From assembly GCA_937871915.1 (NCBI GenBank), contig CALMPG010000101.1:1-60871 (forward strand): 60,871 nt of DNA. The letters run 5' to 3'. The notes beneath the pieces are model-generated. The model was given only the letters and a program-made list of their open reading frames with translations. It searched no databases and was not told where the DNA came from. Below are positions 34,407-43,846 of the stretch, in pieces. Each line of letters starts with the position of its first letter. Positions within the stretch are counted from its first letter, which is position 1. The stretch is from an uncultured Phycisphaerales bacterium (lineage in GTDB: Bacteria; Planctomycetota; Phycisphaerae; Phycisphaerales; UBA1924). The position numbers were made by a program, and so were the translations under genes.

Positions 34407-35810
34407 ATGCCCCTGTTGATCAAGAACGCCCATGTCGTGAACGCCGCGGACCAGTACATGGCCGACGTCTTCTGCGCCGGCGAGCAGGTCACGCGAATCG
34501 AGACGGCCGGCGGCATCGATGTCAAGTCTTGTCCCGCTGGGACAGAGGTCATCGATGCGACAGGAAAGTACGTCTTCCCCGGCTTCATCGACCCGCACGT
34601 GCACATCTACCTCCCTTTCATGGGGACGTACGCCAAGGACACGTGGGAAACCGCCAGCCGCGCCGCCATCGTGGGCGGCACGACCACGCTCATCGAGATG
34701 ATCTGCCCCGGCAAGGCCGACGAGCCGATGGCCGCGTTCGAGACCTGGCTGGGCAAGGCCCAGGGCGTCTCGGCCTGCGACTTCACGTTCCACATGGGCG
34801 TCACGCGCTGGGACGACGCGGCGGAGAAGCAGTTCCGCCAGATCGTGGAGCGCGGTATCCGGTCGTTCAAGGTCTTCCTCGCCTACAAGCGAGCGCTGGG
34901 CGTTGACGACCGCGAGTTGTACCACACGCTCAAACTCGCCAGGGAACTCGGCGTGGTCGTCACGGCCCACTGCGAGAACGAGACGCTCGTGGCGGAGCGA
35001 CAAGCGGAACTGATCGCGGCGGGCAAGACCGGGCCGGAGTTCCACGAGCCCTCCCGCCCGGTGCGGGTCGAGGCCGAGGGCGTGCACCACCTCATGACCT
35101 TCGCCGAACTCACCGGGGCCGAGGTCTACGTCGTGCACACCTCCTGCGACGAGGCCGTGCGCGAGGCCGTCTGCGCCATCGAGCGCGGCGTGAACGCCCA
35201 TCTCGAGGTCGTGCTCCCGCACCTGGTCTTGGACCGGTCGTGCATGCACAAGCCCGGCTTCGAGGGGGCGAAGTACGTCATGTCTCCCCCGCTGCGCGAC
35301 AAGGCGCAACTCCCGAAGATGTGGGGGCACCTGCGCTCACGCGTCGTCTCCACCGTCGCGACCGACCACGCCCCGTTCGACTTCGAGACGCAGAAGGTCA
35401 TGGGCAAGCCCCCCGGCTCGGACTTCACCAAGATCCCCAATGGCATTCCGTCGGTGGAGGACCGCGTGAATCTGCTCTACACCCGAGGCGTGTGCGAGGG
35501 TCGAATCGACCTGCACACGTTCGTTGATGCCGCCAGCACCCGGGCCGCACGCATCTTCGGTTTGCGAGGGAAAGGCACGATCGCCGTCGGCGCCGACGCG
35601 GACATCGTGGTGTACGACCCGGCCTATCGCGGGACGATCAGCGCCAAGACCCACCAGATGGCGACGGATTACTCCGCTTTCGAGGGGTGGGAGATCAAGG
35701 GGCGCCCGAGCGTCGTGGCCGTGCGTGGCCAGATCATGGCCCGGGACGGCCGATTCGTCGGGAAGATGGGCTTCGGGCGCCTTGTGGCGCGCGGGGCCGT
35801 GGCCCGGTAA
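34407..35810 (+). CDS. hydA: dihydropyrimidinase/hydantoinase
   Basis: This 467-aa cyclic amidohydrolase opens dihydrouracil to N-carbamoyl-beta-alanine. Metal ligands appear in GFIDPHVHIY (residues about 58-67), the carboxylated-lysine region SFKVFLAYK, AHCENETL, VVHTSC and ATDHAPF. The dihydropyrimidinase-type MSPPLRDK and GIPSVEDR segments separate it from dihydroorotase. It starts 67 bp from the divergent lipoprotein gene, with no obvious ribosome site. With the PreA-like gene it forms the first two steps of reductive pyrimidine breakdown. Confidence 0.88.
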   Translation: MPLLIKNAHVVNAADQYMADVFCAGEQVTRIETAGGIDVKSCPAGTEVIDATGKYVFPGFIDPHVHIYLPFMGTYAKDTWETASRAAIVGGTTTLIEMICPGKADEPMAAFETWLGKAQGVSACDFTFHMGVTRWDDAAEKQFRQIVERGIRSFKVFLAYKRALGVDDRELYHTLKLARELGVVVTAHCENETLVAERQAELIAAGKTGPEFHEPSRPVRVEAEGVHHLMTFAELTGAEVYVVHTSCDEAVREAVCAIERGVNAHLEVVLPHLVLDRSCMHKPGFEGAKYVMSPPLRDKAQLPKMWGHLRSRVVSTVATDHAPFDFETQKVMGKPPGSDFTKIPNGIPSVEDRVNLLYTRGVCEGRIDLHTFVDAASTRAARIFGLRGKGTIAVGADADIVVYDPAYRGTISAKTHQMATDYSAFEGWEIKGRPSVVAVRGQIMARDGRFVGKMGFGRLVARGAVAR

Positions 35811-35862
35811 GACGACCCAGGCCCCGCGATTTGGGCCAATCCGGCGTTTTCAGCCCCGGCGG

Positions 35863-35891
35863 TTGGACAAGTCCCGCCCACCAGATAACTT
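35863..35891 (+). promoter_or_regulatory. possible sigma-70 promoter of PEP-CTERM gene
   Basis: TTGGAC (35863-35868) and TAACTT (35886-35891) are 17 bp apart, about 60 bp before the start codon at 35952. Each hexamer matches consensus at four positions. Confidence 0.35.
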
Positions 35892-35951
35892 AGATTGTCG
35901 GGAGCACTCGGGGCGCGTCGCTCTGGTGTGCGGCTCCCGGGGAGAGACGAG

Positions 35952-36824
35952 ATGCCCAATCGGGCCGGCGGTGTGTTTTTGGCCTTGGCGGCGGGGACGT
36001 CTGTCGGCGTCGCCGGGGTCTGCCGCGCGCAGTCGAAGGTCGAGTTTCGCATCGTGGAGCGGACCGGCCAGGGCGTGGTCTCGCCGTCGGACGCCGTGCT
36101 GAACCTCGCCGTGCAGGGGCGCGTGCTGGATTCGACGTCCAAGGTCGGCATCGGCGGCTTCACGTTCGCCATCATTCTCAACGGAGAGAGTCCGGCGTTC
36201 GGCACGCTGGCCCGCGATCCCATCTCGAATCCCGACGGCACGTACTTCTCCGGGATCACCGGCCAGCCTTCCGGCTCCACCAACGGGGTGGCCCGGCAAT
36301 ACGCCTACCTCGTGGGCATCAACGCCGCCTTCAACGGCCTCATCAACGCCAGCGGCGGCGGGTGGACCCAGACGCCCAGCCAGGACATCGGGCTGATCGC
36401 CGGATTCTCGGCCCAGTCCCGGCTCCTGGGCACCCCCGGCGTGGACGAGGACTACGACGGCACCCCCGACGCGGCGGTGGGGGCCGAAGCGATCCTGCCC
36501 GCCCAGATCATGCAAAGCTACTTCGGGGCCGGCGGCGTCTGGATCGACCTGTACCGATTCCGGTACACCGTGAACAACTTCGGCGCGCGCGAGCTCGACC
36601 TGCACCTGGTCTCCACGAGCTCCGACCCGAACCCGTCGGCGTTCACTTTCACCAGGCTCGAGTTCACGAACAACACGTGGGGGATGGTCAGCACCTCCAC
36701 GTCGGTGCTCCCGGGCGACATCACGGGGCTGAAGCTCGACGTGGTTCCCGGTCCGGGGTCGGGGGTGGGGGTGGGCGTGCTCCTGCTCGGAGCCGCGGGC
36801 ATCCAGCGCCGGCGGCGCGGGTAG
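35952..36824 (+). CDS. exported protein with PEP-CTERM-like sorting signal
   Basis: This 290-aa protein has a signal peptide (FLALAAGTSVGVAG, cleavage near CRAQ), a beta-rich body, and a C-terminus of VPGPGSG, a short hydrophobic helix (VGVGVLLLGAAG) and an RRRRG tail. That tripartite end matches PEP-CTERM signals cut by an archaeo/exosortase. ATG at 35952 has GGAGAG upstream. The body matches no family I recognise. A GC-rich terminator follows at 36858. Confidence 0.78.
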   Translation: MPNRAGGVFLALAAGTSVGVAGVCRAQSKVEFRIVERTGQGVVSPSDAVLNLAVQGRVLDSTSKVGIGGFTFAIILNGESPAFGTLARDPISNPDGTYFSGITGQPSGSTNGVARQYAYLVGINAAFNGLINASGGGWTQTPSQDIGLIAGFSAQSRLLGTPGVDEDYDGTPDAAVGAEAILPAQIMQSYFGAGGVWIDLYRFRYTVNNFGARELDLHLVSTSSDPNPSAFTFTRLEFTNNTWGMVSTSTSVLPGDITGLKLDVVPGPGSGVGVGVLLLGAAGIQRRRRG

Positions 36825-36857
36825 CGGCGGAACGCGATGGCTCGGCGGAAAAGACAA

Positions 36858-36880
36858 CGCCCGCCTGGAAGGGGCGGGCG
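36858..36880. terminator. bidirectional terminator hairpin
   Basis: CGCCCGCC and GGCGGGCG pair around a 7-nt loop, between the convergent PEP-CTERM and pseudopilin genes. Confidence 0.7.
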
Positions 36881-36926
36881 CTGTGATTGATGCGTCGATC
36901 CGCGACGGCCGGTGGGCCTCACGGGA

Positions 36927-37961
36927 TTAGTCGCGCCAACGGTTCGGGTAGGTCACGTTGTAGGTGTTGCCCGAAACGGACACCGAGGAGTACGCACGCA
37001 GGTAGGCGTTGGTGCCGCTGGTGACGTTGATGCCGGAGGTGTCGCCGCCGGACTCATCGAGCTCGTTGACGAACAGGTTGTCGGCCACGGTGCGGGGGTT
37101 GAGCGTGCCCGAGCGGGTGTAGACGACGGTGTCGGGGTTGGCCTTGGTCTCGAAGTTCACGTGGTTGTCGTTGTAGCCGATGTTGCCCTCCCAGGTGGAG
37201 CGACCGCCGTGGATGAGGAGGGTGGGCGAGTCGGCGCCGCCGCTGGCCTGGCCGCTCGGAGAGGCGGCGAGGAGCGTCCAGCGACCGGTGCTGCCGGTGC
37301 CGGCGGCCCACTGGGCGCCGTCGGAGGAGGTGTTGGCGAAGGTGGGTCCGCGGTTGCCGAAGACGGCCTCGGTGGAGTTGTACGTGTCGCTCCACTGGGC
37401 CCGGCGCTTGCCGAAGGGGATGGTGTGGCCGTAGGACTGGTTGGAGTTGGTCTGGGCGCCCGCGGCGTTGTAGGTGAACGTCGGGCCGTAGCCCGTGGCG
37501 CCCTGCGTGCCGGTGGCGGGAACAGCGCGGAACTTGGGGTCCCACAGGGCGCTGGTGGACTGCACCGAGCCGCTGGGGTTGGAGTACTCGTAGTTGTCGT
37601 AGCGGGTGACGTTGCCGGTGTTGGCCTCGGCGGGGGAGATGCAGATCTCGGGGGAGATGCTGCCGTTGAAGATCATGACGGAGAAGATGGCGCTGGAGTT
37701 GTTCTTGGCCTCGACCGCCTCGTTGGTCGTGGGGCCGTTGGTGGTGCTCTCCAGGTTGCCGGGGAGCGGGTACTGCGACTGGTTGTTGCTGGCCCAGACG
37801 ACCATGGCCTGAACGATGCCGCGGACCTGGGTGGAATCCTTGAGCTGGCGGGCCGAGGCGCGAGCCTTGCCGAGCGCGGGCAGCAGGATGCCCACGAGCA
37901 GCGCGATGATCGCGATCACGACGAGCAACTCGATCAGGGTAAATGCACGATTCTTCTTCAT
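36927..37961 (-). CDS. type II secretion-like pseudopilin (DUF1559-type)
   Basis: This 344-aa protein begins with a class III leader, MKKNRAFTLIELLVVIAIIALL, in which the prepilin peptidase site has Ala instead of the usual Gly before Phe. The hydrophobic helix is followed by a large beta-rich ectodomain with a GYNDNHVNF segment resembling the planctomycete H-x9-DG pseudopilin pattern. Planctomycetes carry many such proteins; each is an exported, pilin-like surface or secretion component. ATG at 37961 has CGGAG 9 nt upstream. Confidence 0.85.
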   Translation of the reverse strand: MKKNRAFTLIELLVVIAIIALLVGILLPALGKARASARQLKDSTQVRGIVQAMVVWASNNQSQYPLPGNLESTTNGPTTNEAVEAKNNSSAIFSVMIFNGSISPEICISPAEANTGNVTRYDNYEYSNPSGSVQSTSALWDPKFRAVPATGTQGATGYGPTFTYNAAGAQTNSNQSYGHTIPFGKRRAQWSDTYNSTEAVFGNRGPTFANTSSDGAQWAAGTGSTGRWTLLAASPSGQASGGADSPTLLIHGGRSTWEGNIGYNDNHVNFETKANPDTVVYTRSGTLNPRTVADNLFVNELDESGGDTSGINVTSGTNAYLRAYSSVSVSGNTYNVTYPNRWRD

Positions 37962-38141
37962 GGATCGAAACTCCGGAAAAAGGGAAAAGACGGTTTGATC
38001 ATCCGCTCCGATCGTCTCCACGCCCGGGCTCCACACGGAGACCGACGGCTTGGCAACGCTCGTGGCGGGAGCCACTACACGGGCTGGGAGCCACAAACGC
38101 GATTGCAGGTTGTCGCAGCGGGGCGGGCGTGACCCGCAAAC

Positions 38142-38354
38142 TCACTGCACCTTGGCCGACACGGGCGCTTCGCGGACGGGCCGAGCTTTCCTTCGCTTGC
38201 GCAAAGGGCTCGCATTTCCGCGGCGTCCAACCAGGATGTCGGGGTGCGTGTGGCCCTCTTCGCGGATGATGCGGGCGACCGGACAGCCGCCATGAGGACA
38301 TTTCTCGGACGTGATGCGATTCAGACCTTGCGCACACCCAGTACGCGCGTACAC
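38142..38354 (-). CDS. possible leaderless small basic protein
   Basis: This is a candidate 70-aa ORF starting with GTG six bases after a near-consensus -10 box, so the mRNA would be leaderless. The protein has a CPHGGC pair after Cys7, a central RIIREEGHTHPDILVGRRG segment with GC-rich third codon positions, and a basic Arg/Lys tail. It resembles no family I recognise. Support comes from promoter position and codon use in the middle third; it may equally be the untranslated leader of the pseudopilin transcript. Confidence 0.3.
   Translation of the reverse strand: MYARTGCAQGLNRITSEKCPHGGCPVARIIREEGHTHPDILVGRRGNASPLRKRRKARPVREAPVSAKVQ
38341..38352. promoter_or_regulatory. GTACGCGCGTAC palindrome at predicted transcription start
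   Basis: This perfect 12-bp palindrome begins at about +1 of the minus-strand promoter, a position suited to a repressor operator. No regulator is identified. Confidence 0.35.
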
Positions 38355-38359
38355 CAAAC

Positions 38360-38387
38360 AAGATACACGTTCCGATACGTCTGTCAA
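38360..38387 (-). promoter_or_regulatory. strong sigma-70 promoter
   Basis: On the minus strand, a perfect TTGACA (38387-38382) is followed after 16 bp by TATCTT (38365-38360). It points towards the possible small ORF and the pseudopilin. It is the closest match to consensus I saw in the window. Confidence 0.6.
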
Positions 38388-38543
38388 CCGGGGCGGTTGC
38401 ATGGGGCGCATGAACTTGATTTTTTGTGCAATACCGGCGGGTTGCTCGGATCCAACCCCAACGGGTTGTGGATGTCGGTTCCATCCCCTGTGCGAGGGGG
38501 ATCCCATCCGGGTCTGCCGCGTTCCACTGAGTATCCTTGCCCT

Positions 38544-39026
38544 ATGACCCTTCCAAACACCCCCCGTTCGGACCCCGAAGCAGCCCTCGCCCGCCTCGGA
38601 ATCGTCCTGCCCACCCCCGCCAAGCCCGTCGCGGCCTACATCCCCGCCCGCCGGAGCGGCAATCTGCTCTATGTCAGCGGCCAGATTCCCGTTCGCGACG
38701 GTTCGCTCATGGCCACCGGCACCGTCCCCGGGACCGTCCCGTTGGAACAAGCCCGGGAGTGCGCTCGGCAGTGTGCCCTCAACGGACTCGCTGCGGCCAA
38801 GGCCGAACTCGGCGCGCTGGCGAAGATCCGCCAGGTTGTCCGCGTCGGGTGCTTCGTGGCCTGCGAGACGGGCTTCGGCGACCAGCCAAAGGTGGCCAAC
38901 GCCGCCAGCGAGCTGCTGGTCGAGGTCTTCGGCGAATCCGGCCGCCACGCCCGCGCGGCCGTGGGGACCAACGCCCTGCCGCTCAATGTGCCCGTTGAGG
39001 TGGAGTTTATCTTCGAGGTCGAGTAA
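38544..39026 (+). CDS. RidA family protein
   Basis: This 160-aa protein belongs to the RidA/YjgF family, whose archetype deaminates reactive enamine/imine intermediates from PLP enzymes. It carries YVSGQIPVRDG at residues about 43-53 and the VGCFVACETGFGDQPKVANAASELL and RHARAAVGTNALPLNVPVEVEF segments. It belongs to the longer subgroup (with a C-terminal ARAAVGTNALP instead of the RidA arginine motif), so substrate is uncertain. ATG at 38544. Its stop codon directly abuts the left repeat arm of the four-helix-bundle element. Confidence 0.88.
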   Translation: MTLPNTPRSDPEAALARLGIVLPTPAKPVAAYIPARRSGNLLYVSGQIPVRDGSLMATGTVPGTVPLEQARECARQCALNGLAAAKAELGALAKIRQVVRVGCFVACETGFGDQPKVANAASELLVEVFGESGRHARAAVGTNALPLNVPVEVEFIFEVE

Positions 39027-39070
39027 GGCGACAGGGTGACAAGGTGACACGGTCACAAGGTGACGACGGG
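39027..39070. repeat. left GTGACAAG-type array
   Basis: Five adjacent imperfect units, GGGTGACA, AGGTGACA, CGGTCACA and AGGTGACG among them, begin right after the ridA stop. Confidence 0.85.
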
Positions 39071-39097
39071 CACGTGATGGGTATTGGGAGGCCGGCG

Positions 39098-39499
39098 ATG
39101 GCGAAGAAGATTCGCACTCATCAGGATCTGGAGGTGTACCGGAGCGCGTACGCGGTCTCCATGAAGATCTTCTGGCTGTCCAAGAAGTTCCCGCAGGAGG
39201 AAATCTACTCCCTCACAAGCCAGATTCGATGGTCATCGCAATCCGTTTCGGCGAGCATCTGCGAGGCGTGGCGGAAGCGCCGGTATCAGGGGGCGTTTGT
39301 GTCCAAACTCTCGGACGCGGAGACCGAGGCCGCCGAGACCCAGGTTTGGGTGCAATACGCGGTGGACTGCAAGTATCTGGAGCGTGGGGAGGCCGTCGAG
39401 TTGTATCGAGCCTACGACAAGATGCTCGCCACCACCGTGGGCATGATCAACCACCCGGACACCTGGGTGATTGGCGATTCGCCCGAGAGAGCGGCCTGA
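39098..39499 (+). CDS. four-helix-bundle protein, 23S rRNA intervening-sequence/Avd-like
   Basis: This 133-aa all-helical protein matches the TIGR02436-type four-helix-bundle family: it opens with IRTHQDLEVYRSAYAVSM, then FPQEEIYSLTSQIRWSSQSVSASICEAW and the FVSKLSDAETEAAETQVWVQ helix. Relatives are encoded in intervening sequences of 23S rRNA genes and resemble Avd of diversity-generating retroelements, where they bind nucleic acid. ATG at 39098 has GGGAGG 6 nt upstream. The gene is bracketed by inverted tandem-repeat arrays. No reverse transcriptase or rRNA gene is in the window, so its partner is unknown. Confidence 0.88.
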   Translation: MAKKIRTHQDLEVYRSAYAVSMKIFWLSKKFPQEEIYSLTSQIRWSSQSVSASICEAWRKRRYQGAFVSKLSDAETEAAETQVWVQYAVDCKYLERGEAVELYRAYDKMLATTVGMINHPDTWVIGDSPERAA

Positions 39500-39505
39500 C
39501 CCTTC

Positions 39506-39540
39506 CGTTCGTCACCTTGTCACCGTGTCACCTGGTCACC

Positions 39541-39548
<8 letters not shown>
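39506..39548. repeat. right GTCACCTTG-type array
   Basis: Inverted counterpart of 39027-39070, with units GTCACCTT, GTCACCGT, GTCACCTG and GTCACCTT. It overlaps the start region of the TlyA-like gene. Confidence 0.85.
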
Positions 39549-41364
<1,816 letters not shown>

Positions 41365-41365
<1 letters not shown>

Positions 41366-41757
41366 TACGCCGCGGCGCGGTATCGGCCCGTGGCAAACTG
41401 CCGAAGCAGGCGCTCGCGGTCCCCGGCCTTGGCGAATCGTGTGAAGATCGCGGCCATCTTGTACGGGCCGGGCTCGTCCTCGTCCTCGATCCAGACCACG
41501 TTGGCGTAGACGAGCACGGTGCGTCCCGGCTCGATCTCACGCTGGTTCAGGTTGGGCAGGACGATCTGCATCGTCACGGGCGTGCCGGGCTTGATGGGCT
41601 GGTCGGCCTCGAAGCGGACGCCCCCCTCCGAGATGTCGTACACGTGGCCCTCGTTGTCGAACGTCGCTCCCTCCGGACCCTGCACCGCCAGGGGCGTGTA
41701 CATCGGCTCGAGTTGGAAACGCGGGAACGTGCGCCGATCGGAAAGGGATGTCGTCAC
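41365..41757 (-). CDS. PilZ domain protein
   Basis: This 130-aa protein is a single PilZ domain, the usual cyclic-di-GMP receptor: RRTFPRFQLEP supplies the RxxxR-like basic motif at residues about 8-18, and YDISEGGVRFEAD supplies the D/NxSxxG motif. A C-terminal basic segment ends it. Start is GTG at 41757, with GGAG 9 nt upstream. It lies downstream of the fur-like gene on the same strand with a 113-bp gap. The target process is unknown. Confidence 0.83.
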
Positions 41758-41870
41758 GGGACGGATCTCCGGATGGGGTCGGACCCTGGATGGGCAACGA
41801 CGGACCGGGTGGTATCGGTCCCGGCCGAAAGCGGCTTGAGATGGTGGGGTCGGTGGGCCTCGGATCGTCC

Positions 41871-42347
41871 CTATTGAGGGGAGCGGTCGGCACGGTCCGT
41901 CGGAGCGCGGCAGTCGAACTCGACACCGATTCGGGTGATCTCGCCGCCCGTGCGACGACGCACCTCTTCGAGCAACTCCGGGTCGAGGCTGGCGATCACG
42001 CGCTCGCTCAGGTCGTCGGGAAGATCGCGGATGCCCCCGTCGGGAAGCACGACATGGGCGTGGTTGCGAGTGTCGGCGTCGTAGCGGAAAGCGGCCGACG
42101 CGCCGGAACGGGCGGGCGCGATGCGCCGGGCCAGGCCGTGGCGTGTGAGCACGTCCAGGGTGTTGTACACGGTCGCGAGGCTGATGCCCCCCGTGGCGCC
42201 GACGGCGTCGGGCTGGTTGAGCAGGTCGTGGAGTTCCTCGGCGGTGGGATGGACCTTGCTGGCCAGGAGCGCGGCGTAGACCTGCTCGCGCTGCGCGGTG
42301 CACCGCAGGCCGTGGCTGGAGATCAGGTCTCGGACGGAGTGGGCCAT
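41871..42347 (-). CDS. Fur/PerR-family regulator lacking structural CxxC
   Basis: This 158-aa protein has a Fur-type winged helix (LRCTAQREQVYAALLASKVHPTAEEL at residues about 14-39, then SLATVYNTLDVLTRHGL) and a dimerisation domain. The regulatory-site histidines appear in RNHAHVVLPDGG, but the CxxC pairs that bind structural zinc in most Fur and PerR proteins are missing; only Cys16 and Cys149 are seen. It likely senses metal or peroxide, but the specificity cannot be read from sequence. ATG at 42347. Confidence 0.85.
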   Translation of the reverse strand: MAHSVRDLISSHGLRCTAQREQVYAALLASKVHPTAEELHDLLNQPDAVGATGGISLATVYNTLDVLTRHGLARRIAPARSGASAAFRYDADTRNHAHVVLPDGGIRDLPDDLSERVIASLDPELLEEVRRRTGGEITRIGVEFDCRAPTDRADRSPQ

Positions 42348-42397
42348 CGGGTGATTATTGGCAGGGACCCGCCGCGCTGGGGGCGGCGGTGCGAGGG

Positions 42398-42931
42398 CTA
42401 TTCATCCGGGATCGGCTCCTCGGGCTCCCCGATCGGGCCGGCCTCCGGGCGGAAGCGCATGCGACGGTGGGGGACTCCCGCCTCCTGGAACACCTCGGAG
42501 TCAAAGTCCCAGCCCAGGGACCGGTAGAACCCGTAGGCCGTGTCGCGGGCGTGGCAGAAGATCTCTTCCATGCCGAGCTGGCCGAAGGCCCGCTGCTCGA
42601 TGGCGACGACCAGGCGCGTGCCGACGCCCTCCCCCTGGCGCTGCAGGTCCACGGCCATCTGCATGAGTTTCCCGACGCCGCGCGTGGGGTAGTTTGGCAG
42701 CAGGAGCGCGGTGCCGATGACCCGCGGGCCGGAGGGGTGGTCGAAGACGGCGATGAAGTGCTCGAAGTGTTCCTCTCGGGCGCCGCCCTCGGGGAACATG
42801 GCCCGGAACCTGGGGCCGTCCAGGCCGATGGGGGCCAGCAGCACCTCCTCGCGCAGACGAACCGCCTGCGCGTGCAGCGGATCGTCGAAGGAGATGCGCC
42901 GGACGGTGATCAAGGGGGCAGAGAATAGCAA
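42398..42931 (-). CDS. GNAT family N-acetyltransferase
   Basis: This protein of about 177 aa shows the GNAT fold: RVIGTALLLPN, then the acetyl-CoA loop segment LQRQGEGVGTRLVVAIEQRA (Q/RxxGxG/A), and DTAYGFYRSLGWDFDSEVF. It resembles the ElaA-like subgroup. No ATG is available; TTG at 42931 or TTG at 42913 is the likely start and neither has a strong ribosome site. It is divergent from the zinc-ribbon membrane protein. The substrate is unknown. Confidence 0.8.
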   Translation of the reverse strand: MLFSAPLITVRRISFDDPLHAQAVRLREEVLLAPIGLDGPRFRAMFPEGGAREEHFEHFIAVFDHPSGPRVIGTALLLPNYPTRGVGKLMQMAVDLQRQGEGVGTRLVVAIEQRAFGQLGMEEIFCHARDTAYGFYRSLGWDFDSEVFQEAGVPHRRMRFRPEAGPIGEPEEPIPDE

Positions 42932-42982
42932 GCCGATGACAGGCGGTCATGGCGGGATCGGCACGGAATACCGTCGTGGGCG

Positions 42983-43804
42983 ATGCCCAAAGCAGCGGAA
43001 ATGACCGACGAGGCGATCCTGTGCGAGCGGTGCGGGTACGCGCTCGCCGGCATCGCGCCCGATGCGCGCTGCCCGGAGTGCGGCACGCCGGTGCGTCTGT
43101 CGCTGCCCCGGGCGCGCCTCGGATCGGCGTGGCAGCGGGCGGCGGGCGTACGGGGATGGGGACGGGTATCGTGGGAGGTGCTCCGCGGACCGACGAGGGT
43201 GTTTCGGGAGATGCGCCCACGCGCGGATCGCCGGACGTGGCTGCTGCTCTGGATCAACATCGCCATCGGTGGCCTGCTCCCCGGTGCGATGTGGCTCTGG
43301 GTTGGACCGTGGGTCGCCGGGCCCGGCATCACCGCGTGGTACGTCCGTCCCTCGTCGGTCGCGCCCGGGACCGGGACGATGGTGGCATGGAGCGAGTTGG
43401 CCGTGCCCCGCCCGCCGTGGGTCGCCCTCGGGGCCGTGCCGCTGCTCGTGGGCGCCCTCCTGGCGCTGACGTGGATCGAAACCGTCGGGGTGCGCTTCTT
43501 CGGCCGCCGGCGCGCCTGGCGGGTGACCTGGCCGATCGCCCTGTCGGTGTGCGCCCACGCGTCGATCGGCTGGGCTATCGGCGGGGCGCTCCACGCGCTG
43601 GTGCCGCTGATGCGGACGCCGCTGTGGTGGGTGCTCGATCGGCTGCCCGAGGCGGTGGCATCCCGGGGCGCGCTGGCGTTTGTGACCATCGCGCCGGTCG
43701 GGGCGTTGCTCGCGGGGATGCTGGTATTCGAGACTCTTGTGTACCTTGGCGTGCGGGAGTGCCGATACGCGAACACCGCGGAGCGTTCGCCTACCATGCG
43801 GTGA
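42983..43804 (+). CDS. membrane protein with N-terminal zinc ribbon
   Basis: This 273-aa protein has an N-terminal zinc ribbon (CERCGYALAG...CPECGTPV, residues about 14-37), a pattern frequent in planctomycete membrane proteins. A basic stretch and four or five membrane helices follow (about 88-110, 150-172, 186-210, 232-255). No catalytic motif is seen. ATG at 42983. It ends 42 bp before the MFS gene on the same strand. A related ribbon occurs at the other end of the NCS1 permease at 52596. Confidence 0.72.
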   Translation: MPKAAEMTDEAILCERCGYALAGIAPDARCPECGTPVRLSLPRARLGSAWQRAAGVRGWGRVSWEVLRGPTRVFREMRPRADRRTWLLLWINIAIGGLLPGAMWLWVGPWVAGPGITAWYVRPSSVAPGTGTMVAWSELAVPRPPWVALGAVPLLVGALLALTWIETVGVRFFGRRRAWRVTWPIALSVCAHASIGWAIGGALHALVPLMRTPLWWVLDRLPEAVASRGALAFVTIAPVGALLAGMLVFETLVYLGVRECRYANTAERSPTMR

Positions 43805-43846
43805 GTCACGCGAAAAACCGCACCGCGGACGCAACGGAGTCGCGTC

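Larger units (their letters stand above)
37962..38543. other. gap between pseudopilin and ridA with promoter and possible small ORF
   Basis: These 582 bp lie between the divergent pseudopilin and ridA genes. The part 38340-38450 is distinctly AT-richer than its surroundings. It contains a near-consensus minus-strand promoter (38360-38387) and a possible leaderless 70-codon ORF (38142-38354). I see nothing interpretable between 38388 and 38543 beyond the presumed ridA promoter. Confidence 0.5.

Noticed and set aside
36912..38132. 406-aa plus-strand protein opposite the pseudopilin
   Set aside because: Low-complexity Gly/Val frame mirroring the real gene, which has a clear prepilin leader.
39098..39499. 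Diversity-generating retroelement Avd
   Set aside because: The fold is similar, but no reverse transcriptase, template repeat or variable target gene lies in the window.
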